The position numbers were made by a program, and so were the translations under genes. A stretch of 64,000 nucleotides of DNA from JACCTU01 sp963809175. GTDB taxonomy: Bacteria > Actinomycetota > Thermoleophilia > Gaiellales > Gaiellaceae. The stretch lies in the NCBI GenBank assembly GCA_963809175.1, contig CAWEIK010000001.1, positions 248,001-312,000 of the forward strand, in the 5' to 3' direction. The notes beneath the pieces are model-generated. The model saw only the letters and a list, made by a program, of their open reading frames with translations, was not told the origin of the DNA and ran no database searches. Below, one piece after another: positions 1 to 7,968 of this stretch (the first letter of the stretch is position 1; every line of letters starts with the position of its first letter).

Positions 1-47
1 GGATTTCCTGGATTCGAGCGGCCCGGCTGTGGCGGCACGATCGGCCC

Positions 48-1007
48 ATGAGCGAAACAGCCACAGACACGCTTCCGGATTACGCGCCGATCCCGAAGTC
101 GGCGCTCGGCCCTGCGCTCAACGAGCAGGGCTACTACGTCGGCCGGGTCGAACGAAACCTCTACTGGATCACCGACGGCACCTACCAGTCGGCCTTCCTG
201 ACGACCTCGGATGGCGTCGTCGTACTCGACGCGCCGCCGACGATTGGGAACAACATCCAGCGGGCGATTGACGAAGTCGCGTCCGCTAACGGCGTCAGCA
301 ACAAGGTCACTCATCTCGTCTACTCGCACCACCACGCCGATCACGCCGGCGCATCCTCCCTGTTCGACAAGAACGTCACCCGCATCGGCCACGAGGAGAC
401 GCGGCGGCTGCTGCTGCGCGACGACGACCCGGCGAGGCCCCCGAACGAAGAGACGTTCGGCGACCGCCGCACCCTCGAGATCGGCGGCGACCGCATCGAC
501 CTGGCCTGGCACGGCGCCAACCACTCGCCGGACAACATCATCATCCACCTGCCCGACCACGACACGTTGATGCTCATCGACATCGTCAACCCGGGCTGGG
601 CGCCGGTCTACATCGCGAACCTGACCGAGGACATCCCCGGCTACATCGAGGCTCCCGCGAACGCGCTCGCCTACTCATGGAAGCACTTCATCGGCGGTCA
701 CCTCGGGCGGCTCGGCACCCGCGAGGACGTGACGTTGCACCAGCAGTACATGGCAGACATCTCCGAGAGCTCGAGGAAGGCGATCGACACCGTCGATCCG
801 ACCCGGTACTTCGTGAAGTACGGCGAAAACAGCTGGGCTGCGGTCAAGGGGTACCTCGACGAGGTCAGCGCGGTCGCCGCGGCACCCGTGATCGAGAAGT
901 ACACCGGCGTGCTCGCGGCCGCAGATGTCTTCACGGAGAGCACGGCGTTCTGGGTGATGGAGTCGATCCGGCTCGACCTCGGTTACGGCTCCCAGGTTCA
1001 TCCGTGA
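48..1007 (+). CDS. MBL-fold metallo-hydrolase
   Basis: The 319-residue protein has the metallo-beta-lactamase zinc motif HxHxDH, read as HHHADH at residues 94-99. A further His (ANHSPDN, about residue 165) and an Asp (LMLIDIV, about residue 184) fit the later metal ligands. The family hydrolyses ester, lactone, lactam or thioester bonds in the cytoplasm; the substrate here is not identifiable. No signal peptide is seen. Its TGA stop overlaps the GTG start of the next gene (GTGA), and that gene overlaps the third by ATGA, so the three are very probably one translationally coupled operon. The 47 bases upstream hold nothing recognisable, so more of the operon may lie before the window. Confidence 0.9.
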   Translation: MSETATDTLPDYAPIPKSALGPALNEQGYYVGRVERNLYWITDGTYQSAFLTTSDGVVVLDAPPTIGNNIQRAIDEVASANGVSNKVTHLVYSHHHADHAGASSLFDKNVTRIGHEETRRLLLRDDDPARPPNEETFGDRRTLEIGGDRIDLAWHGANHSPDNIIIHLPDHDTLMLIDIVNPGWAPVYIANLTEDIPGYIEAPANALAYSWKHFIGGHLGRLGTREDVTLHQQYMADISESSRKAIDTVDPTRYFVKYGENSWAAVKGYLDEVSAVAAAPVIEKYTGVLAAADVFTESTAFWVMESIRLDLGYGSQVHP

Positions 1008-1927
1008 GTACCGAGCAGCGAGAGAACCTCGACGCAATCCTTCGGCAGTCGGCCTTCCCGGCTGACAGCGATGTCAGCGAGCAGCGGCGTGCCCTCCGGG
1101 AGTTGCTTTCGGCGTATCCGCTGCCTGCCGATGTGACCGTGACCACAGGCGAACTGGGCGGCGTTCCAACCGCCGAGATCACCGTCGACGGAGTTGAGCC
1201 TCGCCACGTTGTTCTGTACTTCCACGGCGGCGTGTACGTGATGGGGGACGCGTTCCTCGCCGCCGACCTTGCCTCGCAGGTCGGCCGGCGGACGCAGGCC
1301 AAGGTCAGCTCCGTCAACTACCGGCTCGCGCCCGAGGACCCATATCCGGCGGCGGTCGACGACGCTCTTGCGGCGTACGAAGCCCTCCTGCACGACGGCA
1401 TCGCCCCTTCGGACATCGCCTTCGCGGGAGAGTCCGCCGGAGGCGGCCTCGCCATCGCCACCCTGGTCAACGCCCGCGATCACGGGCTGCCCCTGCCAGC
1501 CGGGGCCCTCGTCATGTCACCGTATGCCGATCTGACCCTGGCCGGGACGACGATGGAAACCAAGCGCGAGGTCGATCCGCTGATGAGCCGAGAAGCACTC
1601 CAACCCCGAGTCACCGACTACACGGGCGGACAAGACGCCGCTCTCGGCCTCATCAGCCCGATCTTCGCCGAACTGTCCGGCCTGCCGCCCCTGATCATCC
1701 AGGCCGGAAGTCACGAGGTTCTCCTCGACGACGCCCTCCGCCTCGCGAAACAAGCCGCCACCGCCGACGTCGAGGTCACGCTCGACATCACACCTGGGGT
1801 GCCGCACGTCTTCCAGGCGTATTACCCGCTCCTCGACGAAGCGGCCGCGGCGCTGGATAGGGCCGGGCAGTTCCTGTCGGTGCGGCTCGCCGCTGCAGCC
1901 CGCGTCACCTCCCAGGTGCGTCCCTGA
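1004..1927 (+). CDS. Alpha/beta hydrolase, HSL-type esterase
   Basis: This 307-residue protein belongs to the hormone-sensitive-lipase group of alpha/beta hydrolases. It has the oxyanion motif HGG at residues 74-76 (LYFHGGVYVMG) and the nucleophile elbow GESAGG at 142-147, with Ser144 catalytic. The Asp (HEVLLDDA) and the His (GVPHVFQAYY) of the triad lie near the C-terminus. Such enzymes cleave short acyl esters. The frame is open further upstream, but the GTG at 1004 is chosen because it overlaps the preceding TGA and gives a family-typical length. The stop overlaps the ATG of the next gene (ATGA). The context suggests it acts on the same small molecule as the MBL hydrolase. Confidence 0.9.
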   Translation: MSTEQRENLDAILRQSAFPADSDVSEQRRALRELLSAYPLPADVTVTTGELGGVPTAEITVDGVEPRHVVLYFHGGVYVMGDAFLAADLASQVGRRTQAKVSSVNYRLAPEDPYPAAVDDALAAYEALLHDGIAPSDIAFAGESAGGGLAIATLVNARDHGLPLPAGALVMSPYADLTLAGTTMETKREVDPLMSREALQPRVTDYTGGQDAALGLISPIFAELSGLPPLIIQAGSHEVLLDDALRLAKQAATADVEVTLDITPGVPHVFQAYYPLLDEAAAALDRAGQFLSVRLAAAARVTSQVRP

Positions 1928-2397
1928 TGGCCGTCCGCATCGAACTCGCCCCGGCCGAGGCCGCCGACCGCCTCGCGTTGCGTGAACTGTTCGACGCCTA
2001 CGCTCACTGCGCAGACCGGCGGGACGCCGAAGGTCAAAAGGCGCTCTTCACCGCCGACACGCGCTTCGCGGTCTACATGGACGGCGAGGGCAGCGACCCG
2101 ACATACGTGATCGAAGGACAAGAGGCACTCACGCCGGTATTCGCCGATCTGAATCGCTACGAGGCGACGACGCACTTCAACGGACAGAGCATGGTCACGA
2201 TCGACGGCGACCGCGCGACAGGCGAGAGCTACACCATCGCCCATCACCTCTTCTCCGAAGACGGTGAGCGGAAGATCATGATCGCCTCGCTCCGCTACCT
2301 CGACACGTTCGCGAAGCTTGACGGTGGTTGGTACTTCGCCGAGCGGAAGCTCCTCCTCGACTGGAGCGAGACGCGATCGTCGACTCCGGGGACCTGA
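1927..2397 (+). CDS. NTF2-like (SnoaL-type) protein
   Basis: This 156-residue protein has the size and pattern of the NTF2/SnoaL superfamily: an N-terminal helix with ALRELFDAYAHCADRRDAEG, then strands including THFNGQSMVTIDGDRATGESY and a C-terminal GGWYFAERKLLLDW. Members are small cone-shaped cytoplasmic proteins that act as isomerases, cyclases or dehydratases, or that only bind ligand. The catalytic type cannot be read from sequence here. It is the last gene of the coupled 48-2397 operon. A hairpin spans its stop codon. Confidence 0.8.
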   Translation: MAVRIELAPAEAADRLALRELFDAYAHCADRRDAEGQKALFTADTRFAVYMDGEGSDPTYVIEGQEALTPVFADLNRYEATTHFNGQSMVTIDGDRATGESYTIAHHLFSEDGERKIMIASLRYLDTFAKLDGGWYFAERKLLLDWSETRSSTPGT

Positions 2398-2405
2398 CCC
2401 CCGGA
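2385..2405 (+). terminator. Hairpin over the stop codon of the 48-2397 operon
   Basis: TCCGGGG at 2385-2391 and CCCCGGA at 2399-2405 form a perfect 7-bp stem around a 7-nt loop that contains the TGA stop. No U-tract follows, as is common in high-GC actinobacteria. It probably ends the operon before the convergent gene at 2487. Confidence 0.45.
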
Positions 2406-2486
2406 CGAAACGATTCGTCGGCGTCGGCGCCAACCGCCCCACCGACGCGTCCTCCCGCGCGCAGACGAGCTTCGCGACGACGCGGG

Positions 2487-3440
2487 CTACCGGGTCGCGC
2501 GGAGAAACGCTGCGCGGAACGGTCCCGCCAGCTGAGCCGAGTAGATGCCGGTGAGGTGGCTGTTATCCATCCAGACAATCGTGCGACCCACGACGGCCGG
2601 ACACTGTCGCTGATGGCAGACAAATCCGCGTGTCGGAAGGAACCCGACCCGCATGCTCGTCGTGACTCCCGCGACGCGATCGTAGGCAGCGAGCGCCGCG
2701 GGCGCCCAGGTCGTCGTACAACTCGACATCGACGCGTGCGGTCTGAGGACACACCGAACCGGGTCGAGCGCGAGACCCTCTGGATCTCCGATCACGACGA
2801 GCGGCCCAAGAGCGCGGAGCCGCTGCGCTGCGGCGATCATCCCGGACGTTGCGGCCCGCGTTACGGCTGACGGTTCCTCCGGGATGCTTCCTCCGAGCAA
2901 CGTGACCGCGGGCCGGAGCCGCCGGATCTGGCGGGTGCTCCAGCCGTACCACTCGCGACACGCGGCCGACCCGAGGCGACCGAACCACTTTCCGGGAGTG
3001 CACCCGAACCGGATGAGGGGCACCACGGCCCACCCATCGCGTCGCGCCATCTCGAGGACGGCGGGCAGCCACATGAACGCGTGCGAGTCCCCCATCAGGA
3101 CGACGAGCTTCTCGCTCGACGTCCGGCCAACACGGCAGACCCTGCTCGTCGCTTTCGCGCTTGCGTTGTGACCGATGCACGCGTAGGGGATGCGGTACCT
3201 CCGCGGGAACAACTTGATCGTCGCGAGCGGTGGGACGAGTTTCGCGGGGATGGGCGCCCCGCGCCGCGCCGCCTCGACGGCGCGTGCGACGGCCGGAAGC
3301 GCCGTCGATGCGGGAGAGGTGTGCAGTCGGTCGGTTGCGGTGATCGCGGTCGCACCTGACGTCGCCGCGATCGTGAGCACGCTTGCCACGTAGAGGCCGG
3401 CCGCGCCGACCGCTGCTCGGGCTCGCGCCGACGATCTCAC
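2487..3440 (-). CDS. Membrane-anchored SGNH-domain protein
   Basis: The 317-residue product begins with a short basic stretch and one hydrophobic segment (about residues 10-32), followed by an extracytoplasmic SGNH-hydrolase-like domain. Block I is seen as VVLMGDSHAFMWLP, and a later conserved stretch as LLGGSIPEE. It closely resembles the C-terminal domain of its neighbour at 3525-5843, sharing GDSHA, RWAVVPL-like, GCTPGKW, CREWY-like and VVIGDPE blocks. It therefore looks like a copy of that domain with the acyltransferase membrane part missing. Such domains usually act in O-acetyl transfer or removal on surface glycans. The GTG at 3440 follows a GGGGA stretch and retains the anchor helix. 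It is 84 bases from the acyltransferase stop, same strand, probably co-transcribed. Confidence 0.75.
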   Translation of the reverse strand: MRSSARARAAVGAAGLYVASVLTIAATSGATAITATDRLHTSPASTALPAVARAVEAARRGAPIPAKLVPPLATIKLFPRRYRIPYACIGHNASAKATSRVCRVGRTSSEKLVVLMGDSHAFMWLPAVLEMARRDGWAVVPLIRFGCTPGKWFGRLGSAACREWYGWSTRQIRRLRPAVTLLGGSIPEEPSAVTRAATSGMIAAAQRLRALGPLVVIGDPEGLALDPVRCVLRPHASMSSCTTTWAPAALAAYDRVAGVTTSMRVGFLPTRGFVCHQRQCPAVVGRTIVWMDNSHLTGIYSAQLAGPFRAAFLRATR

Positions 3441-3524
3441 TGAGTTCCCCGTGGGAGGCGAACGCGACGCCCGGCGTCGTGAAGCTGTCGTCGCGTTGCA
3501 CGAAGACGACCGCGAACCGCTTCT

Positions 3525-5843
3525 TCAGCCAGCGGCTGAGCCACGCCGCGATGCATTATTCGCAACTGCTCGGAAGAAGCCTGCCTCGAACGCGCCCGCG
3601 ATCTGAACGCCGTACGCGGCGCTCAGGTGCGTCTCGTCGGCCCACGCGATCGTCCGACCGATCACGGACGGGCACTGCCGCCGGAAGCACACGAACCCCC
3701 GCGTCCGAAGGAAGCCGGCTCCTGAGCGCGTGACGCGGCGAGCGACGTCGTCGTACGCGACGAGCGATGCCGCGGGCCACGTCGTCGTGCAGGTCGCCAT
3801 CGAGACGTTTCGGGAGAGGAGGCAGTCGACGGGGTCCCGGTCGAGGCTTTCCGGATCGCCGATCACGACGACGCTGCCGACCGACTTGAGAGCGCGTGCC
3901 GCAGCGACCATGCCATCGACCGCCGCCCGCGTGAACGGTGTCGGCCGTTCGAGGATGCTTCCTCCGAGGGCGATCACCTGTGGACGGAGCCGAGCGGCGA
4001 CGCTCGTCGCCCAGCGGTACCAGTCGCGACACGCCGTCCGGCGAGCGCTCACCCACTTTCCCGGCGTGCAGCCGAGCCGCAGCAACGGAACAACCGCCCA
4101 CCGATCACGTCGGGCGACCTCGAGGAGCGAGGGCAGCCACATCATCGCGTGCGAGTCGCCGATGAGCACGATCAATCTCCGACTCGCTCGGTCGCCCATG
4201 CGGCAGATCCGGGTCGCGCTCTGTGAGCTCTGGTCGTGCCCGATGCATGCCGGCGCAGGTGCGTACTCCGGCGGAAGCCCTTTGAGCTGGTCGAAACGAG
4301 GGGTGAGACCTGACGGAATCGGTGCGCCGCGCCTGGCGGCATCGACTGCGGCAACGACAGCGGAAAGCGCTCCGTTCGAGACAGGCTCCAGCTCAGCGGA
4401 GTCGAAGTCGAGCGGTGCAGTCGACGACGGCGCGCCGAACGAGCTCTCGAACCGCGTCTGCGCGCGGTCGATCCCCGCAAGGGAAATGGTTGCACTGCCG
4501 AGGAACGCGGCCGTGCAGGCGGCGACGACGAGGGCGGTCGCTCTGCGACTGCGCACGCGCCGCCGGATCGGATTCTCGATGAGGGCATAGGTAACGCACG
4601 AGAGGACGAACGCGCCGATCACCAGAGCCAGATTGACGGAGACCGGTAGGTCGTGGCCGACGTAAGCCGCAGCGAGGATGAGCACGGGCCAATGCCAAAG
4701 ATAGAAGGCGTACGACCGGTCGCCCACGATGGACAGCGGGCGCAGCGCGAGCACACGCCCCGCGGCGAGCCGCGAAGTACGGGTGCCGATCCCAGCAATG
4801 ATCGCCAGTGCGGCTCCCGCCGTCGGCAGGAGCCCCGCGGAACCCGGAAACGACGTTCGCTCGGTGAACAGCACAGCCGAAAGAGCGATCGCCACAAGTC
4901 CCGCCCACCCCGCTACGAGCCGAACCACGTCCGGAGTGCGTCCGAGCGCCGACGCACCGATGGCGATCGCGGCTCCGAGCCCCAACTCCCACGCGCGCGT
5001 GAACGGCGAGAAGTAGGCCGCGGTCGGTGACACCTCCGTGAAGTGGATCGACCAGGCGAGCGACCCGCCGGCGATCACGAGGACGGCGGCCAGCAGGCGC
5101 CGCTCTCGCCGGTCGGGGGCGGGCGGCCTCCGGAGCGCCGCGACGCCGAAGAGCGCAAGAGCCAGTAGCAGCGGCCACACGAAGTAGAACTGCTCCTCGA
5201 CGGACAGCGACCAGTAGTGCAAGAACGGCGACGGTGGGTCGCTCTGGGCGAAGTAGTCGACTCCTCGATCCGCAAACCGAAAATTGGCCGCGAATGCCGC
5301 AGCATGGAGGCCGTCGTGGACGGCCTCGCGCGCGCGCACGAAGTTGAGGAGTACGAACGCCGCGACGTTCGTCGCGAGCAGCGTCAGTGCCGCCGCGGGG
5401 AGGATTCGCCGCGCGCGCCGGACGTAGAAGCCCACGAGCGAGATACGGCCCTGCGCGCGCGCCTCGGTCAGGAGCAGGCCGGTGATCAGGAACCCTGAGA
5501 CGACGAAGAACACGTCGACGCCCACGAAACCGCCCGAAACAAAGCCGACACCAGCGTGCCCGAGCACGACCAAGAGCACCGCGACGGCGCGAAGGCCCTG
5601 GATGTCCGCGCGATGTGACCAGGCCGCGTTGGTCGTCGAAGCCACTTCCGTCCGACCAGCCTCCGGGCGTGCGGTCGCCGAGGCGCGCCGAGGAAGATGC
5701 GCAGCGTTCGTGGCTGCTCGGTCGCCGGCGCGGCGATGCGTCGGCCGCGGTGCGCGCGGACCTGCCTTCGAAGGTGGCCGGCGAGTGATGGGGATGCCCG
5801 CGCGTCGTGTCACGACCGCTCCATCGTCCGCGGGCAAGCTCAC
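3525..5843 (-). CDS. Acyltransferase 3 family protein with C-terminal SGNH domain
   Basis: This 772-residue protein has the OafA-like two-part design. The N-terminal half is an acyltransferase-3 membrane domain of about ten helices, with DIQGLRAVAVLLVVLGHAG (catalytic-type His) and VDVFFVVSGFLITGLLL. The C-terminal half is an SGNH domain (LIVLIGDSHAMMWLP). The family O-acylates cell-envelope polysaccharides, with the SGNH domain outside the membrane. The first 66 residues are Arg/Ala/Pro-rich and unlike the family. A GTG at 5645, with GGACGGAA just upstream, would remove them and is a credible start. It is followed on the same strand by a second SGNH gene. Confidence 0.88.
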   Translation of the reverse strand: MSLPADDGAVVTRRAGIPITRRPPSKAGPRAPRPTHRRAGDRAATNAAHLPRRASATARPEAGRTEVASTTNAAWSHRADIQGLRAVAVLLVVLGHAGVGFVSGGFVGVDVFFVVSGFLITGLLLTEARAQGRISLVGFYVRRARRILPAAALTLLATNVAAFVLLNFVRAREAVHDGLHAAAFAANFRFADRGVDYFAQSDPPSPFLHYWSLSVEEQFYFVWPLLLALALFGVAALRRPPAPDRRERRLLAAVLVIAGGSLAWSIHFTEVSPTAAYFSPFTRAWELGLGAAIAIGASALGRTPDVVRLVAGWAGLVAIALSAVLFTERTSFPGSAGLLPTAGAALAIIAGIGTRTSRLAAGRVLALRPLSIVGDRSYAFYLWHWPVLILAAAYVGHDLPVSVNLALVIGAFVLSCVTYALIENPIRRRVRSRRATALVVAACTAAFLGSATISLAGIDRAQTRFESSFGAPSSTAPLDFDSAELEPVSNGALSAVVAAVDAARRGAPIPSGLTPRFDQLKGLPPEYAPAPACIGHDQSSQSATRICRMGDRASRRLIVLIGDSHAMMWLPSLLEVARRDRWAVVPLLRLGCTPGKWVSARRTACRDWYRWATSVAARLRPQVIALGGSILERPTPFTRAAVDGMVAAARALKSVGSVVVIGDPESLDRDPVDCLLSRNVSMATCTTTWPAASLVAYDDVARRVTRSGAGFLRTRGFVCFRRQCPSVIGRTIAWADETHLSAAYGVQIAGAFEAGFFRAVANNASRRGSAAG

Positions 5844-6015
5844 ACGCCGCTCACACGCGGCGAACGCGGGGCCGAGCGGGGCGTGACGACGTATTCGGCT
5901 GCTCGAGTCCGACGAACTGCCGGCTCGCGTCCAGGCCTGCTACCTCCGGCCAGCCCTGCTGATGTGCATCAGTGCGGAGACGAGCGCCGATCTCCGTGTG
6001 AGTCGTCCCGAGCCG

Positions 6016-6045
6016 TTCCCGGCCAGGCTTGCGCCTGGCCGGGAA
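6016..6045 (-). terminator. Strong terminator hairpin after the 6055-6762 gene
   Basis: TTCCCGGCCAGGC (6016-6028) pairs perfectly with GCCTGGCCGGGAA (6033-6045) around a 4-nt loop, giving a 13-bp GC-rich stem. It lies 9 bases past the stop of the minus-strand hydrolase gene. There is no long U-tract. The remaining gap to 5844 holds no gene. Confidence 0.7.
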
Positions 6046-6054
6046 GAGGCGTGG

Positions 6055-6762
6055 TTATGCGAGTGCGCCCTCGGGGACGGCCGACCGGGCGGCCTGAGCG
6101 ATCAGGCTGGCGACGGCCTTGGGGTTCGAGACGTAGATGGCGTGACTGCCGGGCGTCTCGGTGACGGTGGCGCCGGCGCGCTCCGCCATCGTGCGCTGTG
6201 CCGACGGGGGAATCATGTGGTCGTCGGTGACGACGAGGTAGTAGCTCGGCTTGCTCCGCCAGGCGGCGTCGCTGATCGTGCCGCCAAGCGCGTTCAAGCC
6301 CCACGGGACCTGCGAGTCGGCCATGAACGCGGCCTGCTCGTCGCTCAGGTCGCCCGCGAACGAGGCATGGAACTTCTCGCGGTCGAGGAGCAGGAAGCCG
6401 TCCTCCGGCGGAAGGATCGGCGGCTGGGGGCCGTCGGTCGGGAAACCAGCGATGAGGCCGTTGACCGACTCGCCCTGGTCGGGGACGAAGGCGGTGATGT
6501 AGACGAGCCCTGCAACGTTCTCGTGCGTGCCGGCTTCGGTGATGACGGCACCGCCGTACGAGTGGCCGACGAGAATCGTCGGGCCGTCCTGCTTGTCCAG
6601 GACGCGACGCGTCACAGCGGCGTCGTCTTCGAGCGACACCGTCGGGTTCTGGACGACGCTGACGTTGAAGCCGTCCTCCCTGAGGAGGCGGTAGACGCCC
6701 TCCCAGCCGGACCCATCCACGAAGCCGCCGTGCACCAGCGCGACGTTCCGTGCCTGACTCAT
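6055..6762 (-). CDS. Alpha/beta hydrolase family protein
   Basis: This 235-residue compact alpha/beta hydrolase starts with the oxyanion motif VALVHGGFVDGSGW. The nucleophile elbow is GHSYGG (about residues 68-73). An Asp (VVTDDHMIPP) and a His (TETPGSHAIYVS) complete the triad. It resembles the plant hydroxynitrile-lyase/methylesterase-like branch that is common in actinobacteria as an esterase of unknown substrate. No signal peptide is present. The start is supported by a near-perfect Shine-Dalgarno sequence, AAGGAGGT, a few bases before the ATG. It stands alone, with its own terminator hairpin at 6016-6045. Confidence 0.88.
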   Translation of the reverse strand: MSQARNVALVHGGFVDGSGWEGVYRLLREDGFNVSVVQNPTVSLEDDAAVTRRVLDKQDGPTILVGHSYGGAVITEAGTHENVAGLVYITAFVPDQGESVNGLIAGFPTDGPQPPILPPEDGFLLLDREKFHASFAGDLSDEQAAFMADSQVPWGLNALGGTISDAAWRSKPSYYLVVTDDHMIPPSAQRTMAERAGATVTETPGSHAIYVSNPKAVASLIAQAARSAVPEGALA

Positions 6763-6931
6763 GATGACCTCCTTCGAGTTTGACTGCCTGTACGTCCGCC
6801 ACCGTCGCAGGCCACTCGAACGGCGTCACTGCCGTCAGCTAGCGAATCGGCAGGCAGCTAACGGGCGCGTTCGCCGTAGTGCTAGCTGCATTGCGCTTCC
6901 GCGCACCGTGAGGAACTTTTAGGTGGTGAAC

Positions 6932-7276
6932 ATGCGCTGCCTGCTCATCGACGACAGCCCGGAGTTCCTCGCCTCTGCAGCGCGGCTGCTCGAGTCGCAG
7001 GGCATCGACGTGGTCGGCTGCGCGACCTCGACGGGCGAGGCGCTCGAGCTGGTCGCGGCGCTCGAGCCGAACCTCGCGCTCGTCGACATCGAGCTCGGCC
7101 GCGAGGACGGCATCGCGCTCGCCCTGCAGTTGGAGGCACGCGCCCCCTCGCTGCGGGTGGTTCTGATCTCGGCGCACGACCCCGCCGACGTCGGCGAGCT
7201 GATCGTCGAGAGTCGCGCGGCGGGGTTCCTGCCCAAGAGCGCGCTCGGCGCCGAAGCGATCGCGGCTTTCCTCTAG
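6932..7276 (+). CDS. Single-domain response regulator (receiver only)
   Basis: The 114-residue product is a complete receiver domain and nothing else. It has the acidic pair (LLIDDSPEF), the phospho-acceptor Asp (LALVDIELG), the Ser/Thr position (VVLISAHD) and the Lys (GFLPKSALG). With no output domain it may act by protein contact or as a phosphate shuttle. The ATG at 6932 follows AGGTGG at suitable spacing. Two in-frame GTG codons (6923, 6926) are alternatives that add three residues. Its stop overlaps the stop of the convergent LuxR-type regulator, and the triple-GAF kinase is close by, so all three may form one signalling unit. Confidence 0.85.
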   Translation: MRCLLIDDSPEFLASAARLLESQGIDVVGCATSTGEALELVAALEPNLALVDIELGREDGIALALQLEARAPSLRVVLISAHDPADVGELIVESRAAGFLPKSALGAEAIAAFL

Positions 7277-7929
7277 TCGCGTACCGCGAGGAACGTCAAG
7301 ACCGCAAGCACGCGGCGATGTGCGTCCTCGGTCACGGGGAGCCGCAGCTTCATGAGGATGCTCCGCACGTGCTTCTCGACTGCGCCTTCGGTGACGAAGA
7401 GCCGACCCGCGATGCCACGGTTGGAGTGGCCCTCCGCCATCAGCGCGAGCACCTCGCGCTCGCGCCGCGTCAGGTCCGCGAGAGGATCGTCACGGCGCCG
7501 CTGCGCAACGAGTTCCTGTACGAGCGCCGGGTCGACGACCGACCCGCCGTCGGCGATCCGCTGTAGCGCATCGACGACGTCGTTCACCTTCATCACCCTG
7601 CTCTTCAGCAGGTAGCCGATCCGTTGACCGTCCTCGAGCAGGTCGAGCGCCTCCTCGATCTCGACATGCGCCGAGAGGACCAGGATTCCGATCTGCGGGA
7701 ACTCGGCGCGGATCGCCCGCGCCGCGTCGAGCCCCTCCCATGTCTGCGTCGGCGGCATGCGGACGTCGACCGTCACGAGATCCGGGACCTGCTCGCGCAC
7801 GACGCTCACAAGCGCGGACGCGTCCCCCGCCTGGCCGACCACGTCGAAGCCGGCACCAGTCAGAAGGCTGCTGATCCCCTCGCGCAGGAGGACATCGTCA
7901 TCTGCGACCACGACCCGACTTGCCGACAT
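7273..7929 (-). CDS. LuxR/NarL-family response regulator
   Basis: The 218-residue protein has an N-terminal receiver domain: VVVADDDVLLREG acidic cluster, VTVDVRMPP with the phospho-acceptor Asp, LVLSAH, and YLLKSR with the Lys. A C-terminal LuxR-type helix-turn-helix follows: DLTRREREVLALMAEGHSNRGIAGRLFVTEGAVEKHV. It is a DNA-binding transcription regulator switched on by phosphorylation. The frame stays open far upstream, but only the ATG at 7929 gives the standard length. It is divergent from the kinase gene at 7969, with a 39-base shared promoter gap, so that kinase is the likely partner. Confidence 0.92.
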   Translation of the reverse strand: MSASRVVVADDDVLLREGISSLLTGAGFDVVGQAGDASALVSVVREQVPDLVTVDVRMPPTQTWEGLDAARAIRAEFPQIGILVLSAHVEIEEALDLLEDGQRIGYLLKSRVMKVNDVVDALQRIADGGSVVDPALVQELVAQRRRDDPLADLTRREREVLALMAEGHSNRGIAGRLFVTEGAVEKHVRSILMKLRLPVTEDAHRRVLAVLTFLAVRD

Positions 7930-7968
7930 CTCGCGCCAAAGCTTACGCCGGTGTAGAAATGACTTGCC

